This document shows, piece after piece, positions 7,623 to 16,636 of a stretch of 64,000 bases of DNA. The stretch spans positions 71,263-135,262 of the forward strand of contig JAEWZO010000020.1 in NCBI GenBank assembly GCA_023458415.1. The letters run 5' to 3'. Below the pieces are notes generated by a model. The model made no database searches and was not told where the DNA came from. It saw nothing but the letters and a program-made list of their open reading frames with translations. Numbering within the stretch: the first letter of the stretch is position 1; each line of letters begins with the position of its first letter. Position numbers and translations under genes: made by a program. This stretch comes from Bacteroidota bacterium. Its GTDB lineage: Bacteria; Bacteroidota; Bacteroidia; Flavobacteriales; Weeksellaceae.

Positions 7623-9167
7623 TTACTTCTTGATCACTTTCCGTGTTTCTGTTCCTTTTTCAGTTTCTACTGTTAAGATATACATTCCTTTCTGAAGTTT
7701 TGAAGCATTGATTTTTCCGTTCTTAGACTCAATACTTTCTGTAGGCACAACTCTTCCGCTCATGTCGGTAAGTTTCGTGCTGTTAATTTTTTGATCAGAT
7801 TTCAGATAAAGTTCCTCGCTGAAAGGGTTTGGATAAACTGAAACTGAAGATTTCCCCTGAGTATCTTCCACTGCAAGTGCCGCACCTAAATGTAGCAAAC
7901 AGCCGTCAGTATCTCCCAAATTTGGTGGCACATCACCATCGAAAGAGCTCACAACTCCACCTGCCAGAAAAGATCCGTCCGGTAATTGTCTGATGTTCAA
8001 AGCAAGATCTCCGTTGGCTCCACCTAGAGCTTTCTGCCAGATTTTATTTCCTTCACCATCCAAAGCAATCAGCCACATATCGTTGGAACCGTGATTTCCG
8101 GACACATCACCATTGTTGGAAAACGTATATCCTGCAGCAATAATTCCACCTTCGTTAGTTACATCAATTGAACGGAACTGATCGTTTTGAGTACCGCCGT
8201 AAGTTTTACTCCAGATTACTTCACCACTCGGGCTAACTTTCATTACCCAATAGTCAATCATTCCCTTATTTCCAGTTATATCATGATCGTACGACCAAAT
8301 TGTTCCACCTACGATAAGGTTTCCTTCAGTATCCAAAACAATTCTTCTAAGAACATCGTCATCAGTTCCTCCGTAAGCACGGCTCCACTCTACAGTACCC
8401 TGATCATTAATTTTAATAATCAGTCCATCGTACATCCCTTTACTTCCTTCAATTTCCGTAGAATAAGTTCCACCTACAATGTAAGCGCCTCCACCGGGAG
8501 CTGCAACCATGTCGTAAGATGTTTCAACATCTGTCCCGCGGAATCTTTTTTCCCAAACCAAATCTCCTGCAGCATCCACTTTACCCATCCATATATCGGA
8601 AGCTCCACCTAAAGTACCAGAAACGTCACCATCCCAAGATTCAGTATGTCCTGTAAAGATAAAACCACCGTCTTCCGATTCAACAGCTTTATAAGTCCAC
8701 TCCATGAAATATCCTCCGTAGGTTTTCTGCCATTGAACCTGTCCTTCTGCATTCATTTTTACCAACCAAACATCGCTTCCTCCTTTTGTCGACAAGCCAT
8801 AATCCTGCGAGTTGGTGAGACCGGCAAGAATATATCCTCCATCAGAGGTGTTGGAAATTCCCAGAATATCATCCAGATCCGAACCACCTAAATTGTAGGA
8901 AACAAGATCTCCCGTTGCTACGTCTCCAATTGTCATTAGTGCATCGCCACTGCCACGGTTGCCTACGGCATGATGATCGGTTGAATAACTTACACCAACG
9001 GTAACAAATTTCGTAGCGTCCGGTGATACGCCAATTACGTTAACGTTTTCTGAACTGTTACCGCCAATTGCCTTTTGCCAAAGAACCGACGGCGCCTGCT
9101 GAGCGTTCATTATTGAAGCTGCGGCCGCTGTTAACACAAGAGAAGCAATAGTAAATGTTTTTCTCAT
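7623..9167 (-). CDS. Secreted beta-propeller-like protein with T9SS type A sorting domain
   Basis: 514 residues. A signal peptide (about 1-22, ending NAQQ) leads into about seven repeats of roughly 55 residues with the pattern GGsnDmWL.K.d..G...W.K.YGG....., as in Bacteroidota propeller-like secreted proteins of unknown ligand. The last 75 residues start VYPNPFSEELYLKS and end LQKGMYILTVETEKG...RKVIKK, a type A C-terminal domain that directs export through the type IX secretion system and attachment to the outer surface. It has its own terminator. The role (binding, adhesion) is not shown by the sequence. Confidence 0.88.
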   Translation of the reverse strand: MRKTFTIASLVLTAAAASIMNAQQAPSVLWQKAIGGNSSENVNVIGVSPDATKFVTVGVSYSTDHHAVGNRGSGDALMTIGDVATGDLVSYNLGGSDLDDILGISNTSDGGYILAGLTNSQDYGLSTKGGSDVWLVKMNAEGQVQWQKTYGGYFMEWTYKAVESEDGGFIFTGHTESWDGDVSGTLGGASDIWMGKVDAAGDLVWEKRFRGTDVETSYDMVAAPGGGAYIVGGTYSTEIEGSKGMYDGLIIKINDQGTVEWSRAYGGTDDDVLRRIVLDTEGNLIVGGTIWSYDHDITGNKGMIDYWVMKVSPSGEVIWSKTYGGTQNDQFRSIDVTNEGGIIAAGYTFSNNGDVSGNHGSNDMWLIALDGEGNKIWQKALGGANGDLALNIRQLPDGSFLAGGVVSSFDGDVPPNLGDTDGCLLHLGAALAVEDTQGKSSVSVYPNPFSEELYLKSDQKINSTKLTDMSGRVVPTESIESKNGKINASKLQKGMYILTVETEKGTETRKVIKK

Positions 9168-9309
9168 AATTACTTTTTATTAGATTTAGATTTTTAAAGG
9201 ACGGAAGATCATACATTATGCTAACCATCGCAATATTTTTATGAAATTAATATCATAATTAATATAAACGCATAAAAATCAAAAAGTTAAAGTCAATTTG
9301 TTGCATAAA

Positions 9310-9333
9310 AAAAGTCTCCCAAAGGAGACTTTT
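9310..9333 (-). terminator. Terminator downstream of menB
   Basis: Perfect 10-bp stem AAAAGTCTCC / GGAGACTTTT with a CAAA loop, followed on the minus strand by T residues. It lies 16 bp after the menB stop. Confidence 0.85.
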
Positions 9334-9348
9334 ACTATTTTTTCTAAA

Positions 9349-10185
9349 TTAAGAGATCCACTGATTATCACCAAAATCAGGCTTCCTTTTCTCCAGAAAA
9401 GCGTTTCTTCCCTCTTTAGCTTCGTCAGTCATATAAGCCAATCGGGTTGCTTCTCCTGCAAAAACCTGTTGACCAACCATGCCGTCGTCCGTTAGATTCA
9501 TCGCGAATTTCAGCATTCGGATGGAAGTCGGTGATTTTGCTAGAATTTCCTGCGCCCACTGATAAGCGGTTTCTTCAAGTTCGGCGTGTGAAACCACTTC
9601 ATTCACCATTCCCATTTCAAAAGCTTCCTGCGCAGAATAATTTCTGCCGAGAAAGAAAATTTCGCGGGCTTTTTTCTGTCCCACCATTTTTGCTAGGTAA
9701 GCCGAACCATAACCACCATCGAAGCTGGTAACATCCGCATCGGTTTGTTTGAATATTGCGTGCTCTTTTGAAGCTAAAGTTAAATCGCAAACTACATGAA
9801 GAGAATGTCCACCTCCAACAGCCCAACCGTTAACAGCAGCAATCACCACTTTCGGCATGAAGCGAATTAGACGTTGCACTTCCAAAATGTTTAGGCGGTG
9901 ACGTCCGTCATCTCCCACATAACCTTGATGTCCTCTGGCTTTCTGATCTCCGCCGCTGCAAAATGCGTGACCTCCGTCTTTCGGACTTGGACCCTCGCCA
10001 ATTAAAATCACAACTCCAACTGATGAATCTTCGTACACATCGTAAAAAGCATCATAAAGTTCTGAAGTTGTTTTTGGGCGGAAGGCATTTCTTACTTCCG
10101 GGCGGTTAAATGCAATTCTTGCAACGCCATTGCATTTTTGGTAGGTAATGTCTTCGTATTCTTTAACGGTTTTCCAATCGGCCAT
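9349..10185 (-). CDS. menB: 1,4-dihydroxy-2-naphthoyl-CoA synthase
   Basis: 278 residues of the crotonase superfamily. It catalyses ring closure of o-succinylbenzoyl-CoA in menaquinone synthesis. Diagnostic MenB segments are IAFNRPEVRNAFRPKTT, the oxyanion-hole HAFCSGGDQKARG, NGWAVGGGHSLHVVCDLTLAS and the TDADVTSFDGGYGSAYLAK stretch with the conserved Asp. Length is typical. A separate terminator follows, so it is probably monocistronic, although menA lies nearby on the same strand. Confidence 0.95.
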   Translation of the reverse strand: MADWKTVKEYEDITYQKCNGVARIAFNRPEVRNAFRPKTTSELYDAFYDVYEDSSVGVVILIGEGPSPKDGGHAFCSGGDQKARGHQGYVGDDGRHRLNILEVQRLIRFMPKVVIAAVNGWAVGGGHSLHVVCDLTLASKEHAIFKQTDADVTSFDGGYGSAYLAKMVGQKKAREIFFLGRNYSAQEAFEMGMVNEVVSHAELEETAYQWAQEILAKSPTSIRMLKFAMNLTDDGMVGQQVFAGEATRLAYMTDEAKEGRNAFLEKRKPDFGDNQWIS

Positions 10186-10242
10186 ATCTGATATATTTTT
10201 CCGTAAAGGTAAGAAAAGGAGTAGAAATTTGGAGCATATTAA

Positions 10243-10473
10243 TTATTCTGAATCACTTGAACTATCGCTAAAATCTTCTTTTTCCTGTAGAATTTCCAGT
10301 GCTCTGTCGAAATCTTTTTCATCAACAACAAGCATATAGTTTTCTGCAACGGGCATTACTGCGACGTTGTTAACAAATTCATTTTTCAGGAAAGACTGAA
10401 TTCCGCGAGATTCGAGTTTAGTTTGCGCTATCTGGACTTCGTACAGGTATATACTTTTCATTATTGTTTTCAT
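10243..10473 (-). CDS. DUF2007-type small protein
   Basis: 76 residues. The fold region, YLYEVQIAQTKLESRGIQSF...VAVMPVAENYMLVVDEKDFDRALEIL, matches DUF2007 ('putative signal transducing protein'), a ferredoxin-like PII-type module found as a small stand-alone protein in many bacteria. The tail is acidic and Ser-rich (DFSDSSSDSE). The start may instead be the Met five codons in (10461), which begins closer to the first strand. Function is not known. Confidence 0.75.
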   Translation of the reverse strand: MKTIMKSIYLYEVQIAQTKLESRGIQSFLKNEFVNNVAVMPVAENYMLVVDEKDFDRALEILQEKEDFSDSSSDSE

Positions 10474-10527
10474 AAAAACTTATTTTCTTAAAGATACATT
10501 ATTTTGAAAAAAGTTGCCAGCTGAAAT

Positions 10528-10598
10528 GATAGCCCCGATGGAAGCGGCATCCTTTTGTGAAGCGCAGCGGAACAAAAGATACAGCGGACAGCGGGACC
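10528..10598. repeat. Extragenic hairpin repeat, copy A
   Basis: About 71 bp downstream of the APC permease. The left arm (AGCCCCGATGGAAGCGG, then CATCCTTTT) and the right arm (AAAAGATACAGCGGACAGC, then GGG) form an imperfect inverted repeat around a short variable centre. Arms align closely with copy B (32614) and more loosely with copy C (51300). Similar 3'-gene hairpin repeats are, from memory, common in flavobacterial genomes. Confidence 0.7.
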
Positions 10599-10626
10599 TG
10601 ATTTGAAACAACACCCAACTTTGATG

Positions 10627-12033
10627 CTACCTATTTTTGCGCTGAATGAAAAAATATACCGGCAAACCGAGAAGAATCAACAGGAAACCAGGCCAAGTAT
10701 ACTGCTGTTTGTACATGAGAAGCAGCACACAAAACGCTGTCCCGATCAGCAGATATATAACTGGTGTTACCGGATAAAGCCAGGTTTTGTACGGACGCTG
10801 CAGCTGAGGTTTTTTGATGCGAAGCCAGATGACTCCGAAAACCGTAATCATATAGAAAAGTACGATAACGAAGGAAATCATGTCGAGTAAATCTCCGTAC
10901 TGTCCGGAAAGTGCTAACAATGAAGCCCAGATTCCCTGCATCCACAAAGATTTTTCCGGAACGTGATGTCTGTTGTTGGCAATTGCTCCTTTGAAAAACA
11001 GTCCGTCTTTTGCCATCGCCTGATAAACTCGCGCACCGGCCAACACCAATCCGTTGATACAACCGAAAGTTGAAATCATCACCAAAACAGCCATAATTAT
11101 TGTTCCAATTTTTCCAAAAATTACTTCGGATGCAGCCACTGCAGGTCGGTTTTTATCCGCAAATGCCAAACTTTCTCGGTCGAGCGCGTTGAGGTAGACC
11201 AAATTGACAAGCAGGTAAAGAATCATAACAGCAGAAGTGCCGAGAACCATAGATCTCACAACATTTTTCTCGGGTTTTTCTACTTCACCGGAAACGAAGG
11301 TTACATTCTCCCAAGCTACAGAACTAAAAACAGAACCAACCATCGCTGCAGCAATTCCGCCAAGAAGGGTAAGCCCACCAATTTCTTTCCAGCCGGTGGG
11401 AAGAAGATTATTACCGACTTCCTGTCCTAAATCCTGAAACGAATTCCAGCCAAAACTCATATTGGAAAGCCATTGCGAATCTTTCACGAGCAAGAAACCA
11501 AAAACGATAATTCCCAGAAGCGACAATATTTTAGATCCTGTAAAAACATTCTGAAGTAGTTTGCCATTTTTCACCCCTTTTGTATTGATGAAAGTAAGCA
11601 GAAGTACGATGAAAATTGCCAAAATCTGAACCCACGTAATCCTGAAACTTCCGCTTTGAAAAATCGGATCCGAATCATTGAGCCACGGCACCAAATAGGC
11701 GGTAAATTTCCCAAATGCCATTGCAACAGCTGCGATGGTCCCGGTTTGTATCACAGTAAACAAACCCCAACCATAAAGGAATCCCGTCATCTTGCCAAAA
11801 ATTTCAGTAAGATAAGTGTATTGCCCTCCAGCTTTTGGAAACATAGACGAAAGTTCGCCGTATGAAATTGCAGCAGCAACGGTCATAATTCCCGTTATAA
11901 TCCACACTGCAATCAGCCAATAACCTGAACCGAGATTCCGCATCATATCGGAACTTACAATAAAAATTCCGCTGCCAATCATAGAGCCCATAACGAGCAT
12001 CACGGCATCCCAAAGTTTCAGTTTTTTGTGCAT
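10627..12033 (-). CDS. APC-superfamily amino acid permease
   Basis: 468 residues from the ATG at 12031-12033 (an upstream TTG would add three residues; MHKKLKLWDAVMLVMGSMIG is the conserved opening). About twelve membrane spans. The unwound helix-1 motif GSMIGSGIFIVSS and the helix-2/3 segment SYGELSSMFPKAGGQYTYL are characteristic of the APC family (LAT/YfnA-like), which moves amino acids across the inner membrane by proton symport or exchange. Substrate cannot be assigned. Expressed alone: divergent from the gene at 12125 and followed by repeat copy A. Confidence 0.88.
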   Translation of the reverse strand: MHKKLKLWDAVMLVMGSMIGSGIFIVSSDMMRNLGSGYWLIAVWIITGIMTVAAAISYGELSSMFPKAGGQYTYLTEIFGKMTGFLYGWGLFTVIQTGTIAAVAMAFGKFTAYLVPWLNDSDPIFQSGSFRITWVQILAIFIVLLLTFINTKGVKNGKLLQNVFTGSKILSLLGIIVFGFLLVKDSQWLSNMSFGWNSFQDLGQEVGNNLLPTGWKEIGGLTLLGGIAAAMVGSVFSSVAWENVTFVSGEVEKPEKNVVRSMVLGTSAVMILYLLVNLVYLNALDRESLAFADKNRPAVAASEVIFGKIGTIIMAVLVMISTFGCINGLVLAGARVYQAMAKDGLFFKGAIANNRHHVPEKSLWMQGIWASLLALSGQYGDLLDMISFVIVLFYMITVFGVIWLRIKKPQLQRPYKTWLYPVTPVIYLLIGTAFCVLLLMYKQQYTWPGFLLILLGLPVYFFIQRKNR

Positions 12034-12124
12034 CTGTAACAAATAAAAATCAAATATAAAATAAAAAGACCTTCTGATTTTCAGGTGTAAAAAGATTTTA
12101 TATTTTTGCTAAAAATTATTGAGA

Positions 12125-12631
12125 ATGAAAAAGTTAGTTTTAGTTTTTGCGGTAAGTTTTGCCACTTTAACTTTTGCACAGGAAACAGAAAAACCAAAAT
12201 ATGCACCGCCTGCAGGAAATGCTTTGGTAGGTGATACTTACGGGGCGGGTGTTTCGGCCAATGCTGAGAAAAATGCAATCTCTGCAAAGAAACTGGACAA
12301 GAAACTGAAAAAATCTAAAAAGATAGAAAACGTAGCAGTTAAAGGAAAAGTAACTGAAGTTTGCGAAAAGAAAGGATGTTGGCTGACTGTAGAAACAGAC
12401 AATAACGAAAGATTTTTTGTGAAGATGAAGGATTACGCGTATTTCGTACCGACTGCGCTCGAAGGGAAAACTGTTGTTCTGGAAGGTGTTGCCGAATCGA
12501 AAATGGTTTCTGTTGACGAACTGAAGCATTACGCTGAAGATGCAAAAAAATCTCAGGCCGAAATTGATGCCATTACAAAACCTGAAGAGGAAATCCGTTT
12601 TATGGCAAGCGGAATTAAAGTAGTAGAATAA
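12125..12631 (+). CDS. DUF4920 domain exported protein
   Basis: 168 residues starting at ATG 12125, which gives a clean signal peptide (MKKLVLVFAVSFATLTFAQ). The core, GKVTEVCEKKGCWLTVETDNNERFFVKMKDY, then LEGKTVVLEGVAE, is an OB-like fold with two Cys (about 80 and 85) assigned to DUF4920, a Bacteroidota periplasmic family of unknown role; the C..KGCW motif recalls metal or disulfide sites. A -7 box TATTTTTG lies at 12100-12107. Single gene with a strong terminator. Confidence 0.78.
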   Translation: MKKLVLVFAVSFATLTFAQETEKPKYAPPAGNALVGDTYGAGVSANAEKNAISAKKLDKKLKKSKKIENVAVKGKVTEVCEKKGCWLTVETDNNERFFVKMKDYAYFVPTALEGKTVVLEGVAESKMVSVDELKHYAEDAKKSQAEIDAITKPEEEIRFMASGIKVVE

Positions 12632-12655
12632 TATTGCTTATAACACAATTAACAT

Positions 12656-12684
12656 AAAATGCCGCCAATAATTTGCGGCATTTT
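12656..12684. terminator. Bidirectional terminator
   Basis: Perfect 10-bp stem (AAAATGCCGC with GCGGCATTTT) flanked by A and T runs, between the convergent DUF4920 and M14 genes. Its right end abuts the M14 stop at 12686. Confidence 0.9.
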
Positions 12685-12685
12685 T

Positions 12686-13795
12686 TTATGGATCTATAAT
12701 TTCGAAATTCTGTTCTGCGTCGAGTTTCGGGTATTTATTATCAGATTTGAAAAATTTTCCAGTGCAGTCTATTTCTTTCCAGCCTTTACGTTTGCCTACA
12801 TCTCCAACTTCCGCGACAATAGGAACAAAAGAAATTTCATCTTCACCTTCGCGAATTTCTTCACGGTATTGCACGGCAACATCTAGAATACATTCAAAAT
12901 CGGTGTTCAGTTTTACATTTCTGAAAATAATATCATAATGAGATTCCTGATTCTCGGGAATTTCAAAATAATCTTCCCAACCTTTGTCCGAACCTTTCAA
13001 ATCTGCAATGGCTTTCAATCCTTCGTATAGGGCACTTGTATAATATTTTCTCGTTCCCGTTCTCAAATAATCGTCTGGGAAATGACCGCCTTCATAAAGT
13101 ATCGTCGGTAAACCCATTTTCATAAAATTGTCACCGGTGGACGTTGGATAAAACTCATCGGAATACCTCGCAATCTGCTTTGGAATTTGGTTAGAAAGAC
13201 TTGCAACGATTCTGTTGATCACCGCCATTGCCTTTTTTCTGGTTGCAGTTACCTCTCTTTCAAAATTTTCCGCAGGAGCCAAAAACGAGAGTGTGGCAGG
13301 ATTTTCTCCGTCGCTGCTGAAAATAGTTCGTTGTTCGTGAAGGTTTAAAGCGTAATCATAATTGCCACTTTCTGCAGCTTCTTTAAGAAGTGGAAATTCC
13401 TTGCTTGAAAGCTTTCTGTAATCACGATTCAAATCAATATCAGTTGCATTTCTTCTTTTCCACTGTTCAGAACCATCCGGATTCAACATAAAAATAAAAT
13501 CCAGTGAGATTGATGAAAATAATTCTTCTTTCAGATTTTTCTGAAAATCCAGACTTTCCAGCAAATCCAGCATTGCGAGAGTAGAATTGCTCTCATTACC
13601 ATGCATTTGCGACCACGCCAAGACCTTTACAGCTCCGGTTCCGATGGATAGCTTATAAATAGGTTTACCTAACTGGGAAGTACCAAACAGCGAAATAGAA
13701 TCGCTGAGATTCTTCTGTAGAAAATTTTCCAGGCTTTTGGGCGAAATATAGCGGTTTGGGAAATCTGGGTTTTTCCGGTAATGGAGTTCCGACAT
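12686..13795 (-). CDS. M14-family zinc carboxypeptidase-like protein
   Basis: 369 residues. Zinc ligands HGNE (His65, Glu68) and a distal NLHEQ His are visible, with the substrate-binding Arg in DLNRDYRKLSS, as in metallocarboxypeptidases of family M14. There is no obvious signal peptide, so it may act in the cytoplasm on peptides or peptidoglycan fragments; that location is inferred. The last ~90 residues (from about 280) form an extra beta-rich domain. Transcribed alone from the large AT-rich gap to its right. Confidence 0.85.
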   Translation of the reverse strand: MSELHYRKNPDFPNRYISPKSLENFLQKNLSDSISLFGTSQLGKPIYKLSIGTGAVKVLAWSQMHGNESNSTLAMLDLLESLDFQKNLKEELFSSISLDFIFMLNPDGSEQWKRRNATDIDLNRDYRKLSSKEFPLLKEAAESGNYDYALNLHEQRTIFSSDGENPATLSFLAPAENFEREVTATRKKAMAVINRIVASLSNQIPKQIARYSDEFYPTSTGDNFMKMGLPTILYEGGHFPDDYLRTGTRKYYTSALYEGLKAIADLKGSDKGWEDYFEIPENQESHYDIIFRNVKLNTDFECILDVAVQYREEIREGEDEISFVPIVAEVGDVGKRKGWKEIDCTGKFFKSDNKYPKLDAEQNFEIIDP

Positions 13796-14153
13796 TGAAT
13801 TTGTTTCAGTTTACAGATTTCAAATGTAATTTTTTTTTTGTGTAGTTCAAAGTTTCACTTTTGTAAATTCACTAAACAAGACATTATGACAGCTTGTCTG
13901 TGGATAAAATTGTGGATTGCATTATTTTTAATCAAAAATTATAATTTAATTGATTTTCAATATTTTATTTAATTCATATAAAGCGAAAAAATAATTTAAC
14001 TTTAATACCTAAATTAACTATTTATATAAAAATAATGATAAATATCTCAAACGTGAACATTGTGGATTAAGTAGTCGAAAATTGATTTTGTAACAATTGT
14101 AAATTTTCGGCATAGCGCTATTTTTAGCTATATTTGCGCCGAAATTTTATCCT
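13796..14153. other. AT-rich intergenic region with DnaA-box-like cluster
   Basis: 358 bp with no gene between the divergent M14 and terC genes. It contains a perfect DnaA 9-mer TGTGGATAA (13899-13907), a second TGTGGATTG three bases later (13911-13919) and a third TGTGGATTA (14061-14069), all in one orientation. Between them (13922-14055) lies a very AT-rich tract suited to unwinding. It also holds the terC -7 box TATATTTG (14129-14136). It could be the chromosomal origin, a DnaA-titration or DnaA-regulated promoter region, or chance; no origin call is certain. Confidence 0.45.
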
Positions 14154-15245
14154 ATGACGAACGAAGTTATTTTTCTTTCATGCTTTTTAGCATTCATTGT
14201 TTTCATTTTAGCCATCGACCTTAACATGGGCAAAAAATCGGGAGGTATAGTTTCGATGAAAAAGGCAGGATTAATGAGCTTCTTTGTCGTTTCTCTTGCT
14301 ATCGGTTTTTACTTTGTCCTGATTACTTTCGGACACCTACTCCACGGTATCGACAGCCTGGAAAGTTTACAAACCGTAATTACGAAACATCATCATCCTG
14401 TTCATATTATACCCGGTAACTTAGAGGATTCCATTAAGTTGTATAATCAGAATTTAGGACTTGAATACCTTACCGGATACATTATAGAATATGCGCTTTC
14501 AGTTGACAATATTTTTGTAATGATCTTAATCTTCACAGCTTTTGGTGTTGCTCCGAAAAACTATCACCGCGTGCTCTTCTGGGGAATCCTCGGAGCAGTT
14601 GTGATGAGGTTTATATTCATTTTCGTAGGTGCAGCCCTGATTGCAAAATTCGGCTGGATTATGTACGTATTTGGAGCTTTCCTGGTGATTACCGGAGTTA
14701 AGATGTTCCTCGAAAAAGATAAAGACGAACAGATTGATACGCAGAACCACCCTGTTGTAAAGTTTGCCAACAGATATTTTAAGGTACATAACAGTTTTGT
14801 GGGAAATAAATTCTGGGTAACGGTAGATGGAGTAAAGAAAATAACACCGCTTTTTCTGGTACTTTTGATCATTGAAGCAACCGATCTTGTATTTGCGGTA
14901 GACAGTATTCCTGCAATTTTCTCAGTGACGAAAGATCCTTATATCGTGTTCTTCTCCAATATTTTTGCGATTATCGGACTAAGATCAATGTTCTTTTTAC
15001 TTGCCGGAATCATTGATAAATTCCGTTTCCTGAAAGTCGGTTTATCCGTTCTTCTTACTTTCATCGGTCTTAAAATGATTTTCCATAGCCAGCTTGCTTC
15101 TTGGGGATTTGAAACCAGCCACTCATTAATTATCATTGTTACTATTCTTGCGCTTAGCGTGTTCTTTTCCTTGATCTTACCGGAGAAAGTGAAAGAAAGA
15201 AAACTGAAGTATGATCCGGAAAATGAGGATACAAGGCATATGTAA
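14154..15245 (+). CDS. TerC/Alx-family integral membrane protein
   Basis: 363 residues, about nine membrane spans. The TerC signatures are EYALSVDNIFVMILIFTAFG (with the buried Asp) near 112-131 and ATDLVFAVDSIPAIFSVTKDP (two Asp) near 243-263, the residues thought to bind metal in TerC/Alx/MeeY proteins, which export manganese or support metallation of exported proteins. A His-rich loop (KHHHPVHIIP, about 79-88) is on the outside. Own promoter and terminator. Confidence 0.92.
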   Translation: MTNEVIFLSCFLAFIVFILAIDLNMGKKSGGIVSMKKAGLMSFFVVSLAIGFYFVLITFGHLLHGIDSLESLQTVITKHHHPVHIIPGNLEDSIKLYNQNLGLEYLTGYIIEYALSVDNIFVMILIFTAFGVAPKNYHRVLFWGILGAVVMRFIFIFVGAALIAKFGWIMYVFGAFLVITGVKMFLEKDKDEQIDTQNHPVVKFANRYFKVHNSFVGNKFWVTVDGVKKITPLFLVLLIIEATDLVFAVDSIPAIFSVTKDPYIVFFSNIFAIIGLRSMFFLLAGIIDKFRFLKVGLSVLLTFIGLKMIFHSQLASWGFETSHSLIIIVTILALSVFFSLILPEKVKERKLKYDPENEDTRHM

Positions 15246-15274
15246 TTTACAGAAGTAACCACTTTAAAATATTT

Positions 15275-15302
15275 AAAACCAACGCATTAACGTGTTGGTT
15301 TT
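15275..15302 (+). terminator. Terminator after terC
   Basis: Stem AAAACCAACGC / GTGTTGGTTTT (one G-U pair) followed by TTATTTTT, 30 bp past the terC stop. Confidence 0.85.
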
Positions 15303-15369
15303 ATTTTTGTAAACTAGTATAGCTTGTTTTGATTTACTTTTGTATTTTATACTTGTAAAATATAGTATT

Positions 15370-15383
15370 ACATTTGTAAATGT
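15370..15383. promoter_or_regulatory. Palindrome before the XRE regulator gene, possible operator
   Basis: ACATTT-GT-AAATGT, perfect 6-bp arms, ends 17 bp before the ATG at 15401. The position, over the presumed transcription start, suits autoregulation by the downstream helix-turn-helix protein. Inferred only from symmetry and place. Confidence 0.4.
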
Positions 15384-15400
15384 AAAATTTGCTGTTTCCG

Positions 15401-15916
15401 ATGAACTTAAACGAGAGAATTTCAAAAATTATAGAATATTCCGAACTCACATCTTCCGAGTTTGCAGATGAAGTTGAAGTTCAGAGATCTTCAATTTCGC
15501 ACATTACTTCCGGTAGAAATAAACCGTCTCTTGATTTTCTGATGAAGGTGAAAGAACGATTTCCTGAGCTGCAGTGGGACTGGATGATCAACGGAACAGG
15601 TGAAATGATCCTGAAAAGGGAAGAAACAGTCGAAAATCCAACTCCACCGAAGCCTGCTTCCCTACCCGATTTATTCGCACTGATTAACGATGAGAACTTT
15701 GGATATACCGAAAGTGACGACAGGGTACAAAAACCCAATTCACGAGAATTGAATATTTCTGAACCTATTACAGAAAATAGAAATTCAGAAGATTCTCAGC
15801 GATTAGAACCACAAAAACATGACTCAAACGTGCAATTCGTTGAAAATCAACAAGATAAAATAAAAAGGATTGTAGTATTTTTTGAAAGTGGAAAATTTGA
15901 AAGTTACGAGCCGTAG
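15401..15916 (+). CDS. XRE-family helix-turn-helix regulator
   Basis: 171 residues from ATG 15401; an upstream TTG start would only add four unconserved residues. Residues 1-66 form a phage-repressor-like HTH (ERISKIIEYSELTSSEFADE, then VQRSSISHITSGRNKPSLDF) with the DWMINGTGEM ending common in Bacteroidota XRE proteins. The remainder (about 75-155) is polar and probably disordered, with no recognisable sensor or peptidase domain. Solitary; no phage genes nearby. Target genes are unknown. Confidence 0.85.
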   Translation: MNLNERISKIIEYSELTSSEFADEVEVQRSSISHITSGRNKPSLDFLMKVKERFPELQWDWMINGTGEMILKREETVENPTPPKPASLPDLFALINDENFGYTESDDRVQKPNSRELNISEPITENRNSEDSQRLEPQKHDSNVQFVENQQDKIKRIVVFFESGKFESYEP

Positions 15917-15930
15917 AAATCAAAAAAAAA

Positions 15931-15955
15931 TCCCCTGCAATAATAGCAAGGGACT
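15931..15955 (-). terminator. Terminator of the CoA-transferase operon
   Basis: On the minus strand a 10-bp stem with wobble pairs (AGTCCCTTGC with GCAGGGGATT) is followed by a run of nine T. It lies 25 bp after the subunit B stop. Confidence 0.8.
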
Positions 15956-15979
15956 TTCTCTAATCTAAATCTTATTTTT

Positions 15980-16636
15980 TCAGTCAATCACCATTTCAGG
16001 AATTTCTCCTTCTACGATTAATTTGGCTTCTGTTGCATTGACGATATCCTCTACCGAAAGTCCGGGAGCGCGCTCCAAAAGTTTCAAACCGTTGTCAGTA
16101 ACTTCCATTACTGCCATATTGGAAACAATTTTCTTTACACATTTCACACCAGTCAACGGCAATGTACATTCTTTCAATACTTTGGATTCACCTTCTTTAT
16201 TAGTGTGCATCATCGCTACAATAATATTCTCTGCAGAGGCCACCAAATCCATCGCTCCACCCATTCCTTTTACCATTTTTCCCGGAATTTTCCAGTTGGC
16301 AATATCACCCTGCTCAGATACTTCCATCGCGCCCAAAATCGTTAGATCCACTTTCTGAGAACGGATCATCCCAAAACTGAAAGCCGAGTCGAAAAATGAA
16401 GCTCCAGGAAGCGTTGTAATCGTCTGTTTACCGGCATTGATGACATCTGCATCTTCCTCGCCTTCGAAAGGGAAAGGTCCCATCCCAAGTACGCCGTTTT
16501 CACTTTGAAATTCTACTGAAATATCCTGCGGAACGTAGTTGGCCACCAAAGTAGGAATCCCGATGCCGAGATTTACATAATAGCCGTCTTTTACCTCCTT
16601 AGAAATTCTTTTTGCAATTTGTTCTTTTGTAAGCAT
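15980..16636 (-). CDS. scoB: 3-oxoacid CoA-transferase subunit B
   Basis: 218 residues. The catalytic Glu is in FQSENGVLGMGP (Glu46), which carries the CoA thioester intermediate. With subunit A it transfers CoA from succinyl-CoA (or acetyl-CoA) to acetoacetate or a related 3-oxoacid. The start codon overlaps the stop of subunit A, so the two are translationally coupled. Last gene of the five-gene leftward operon. Substrate (acetoacetate versus 3-oxoadipate) is inferred from the neighbouring hydroxybutyrate dehydrogenase. Confidence 0.92.
   Translation of the reverse strand: MLTKEQIAKRISKEVKDGYYVNLGIGIPTLVANYVPQDISVEFQSENGVLGMGPFPFEGEEDADVINAGKQTITTLPGASFFDSAFSFGMIRSQKVDLTILGAMEVSEQGDIANWKIPGKMVKGMGGAMDLVASAENIIVAMMHTNKEGESKVLKECTLPLTGVKCVKKIVSNMAVMEVTDNGLKLLERAPGLSVEDIVNATEAKLIVEGEIPEMVID

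Noticed and set aside
15401..15916. XRE gene as part of a prophage
   Set aside because: No integrase, structural or lysis genes lie near; neighbours are terC and a metabolic operon.
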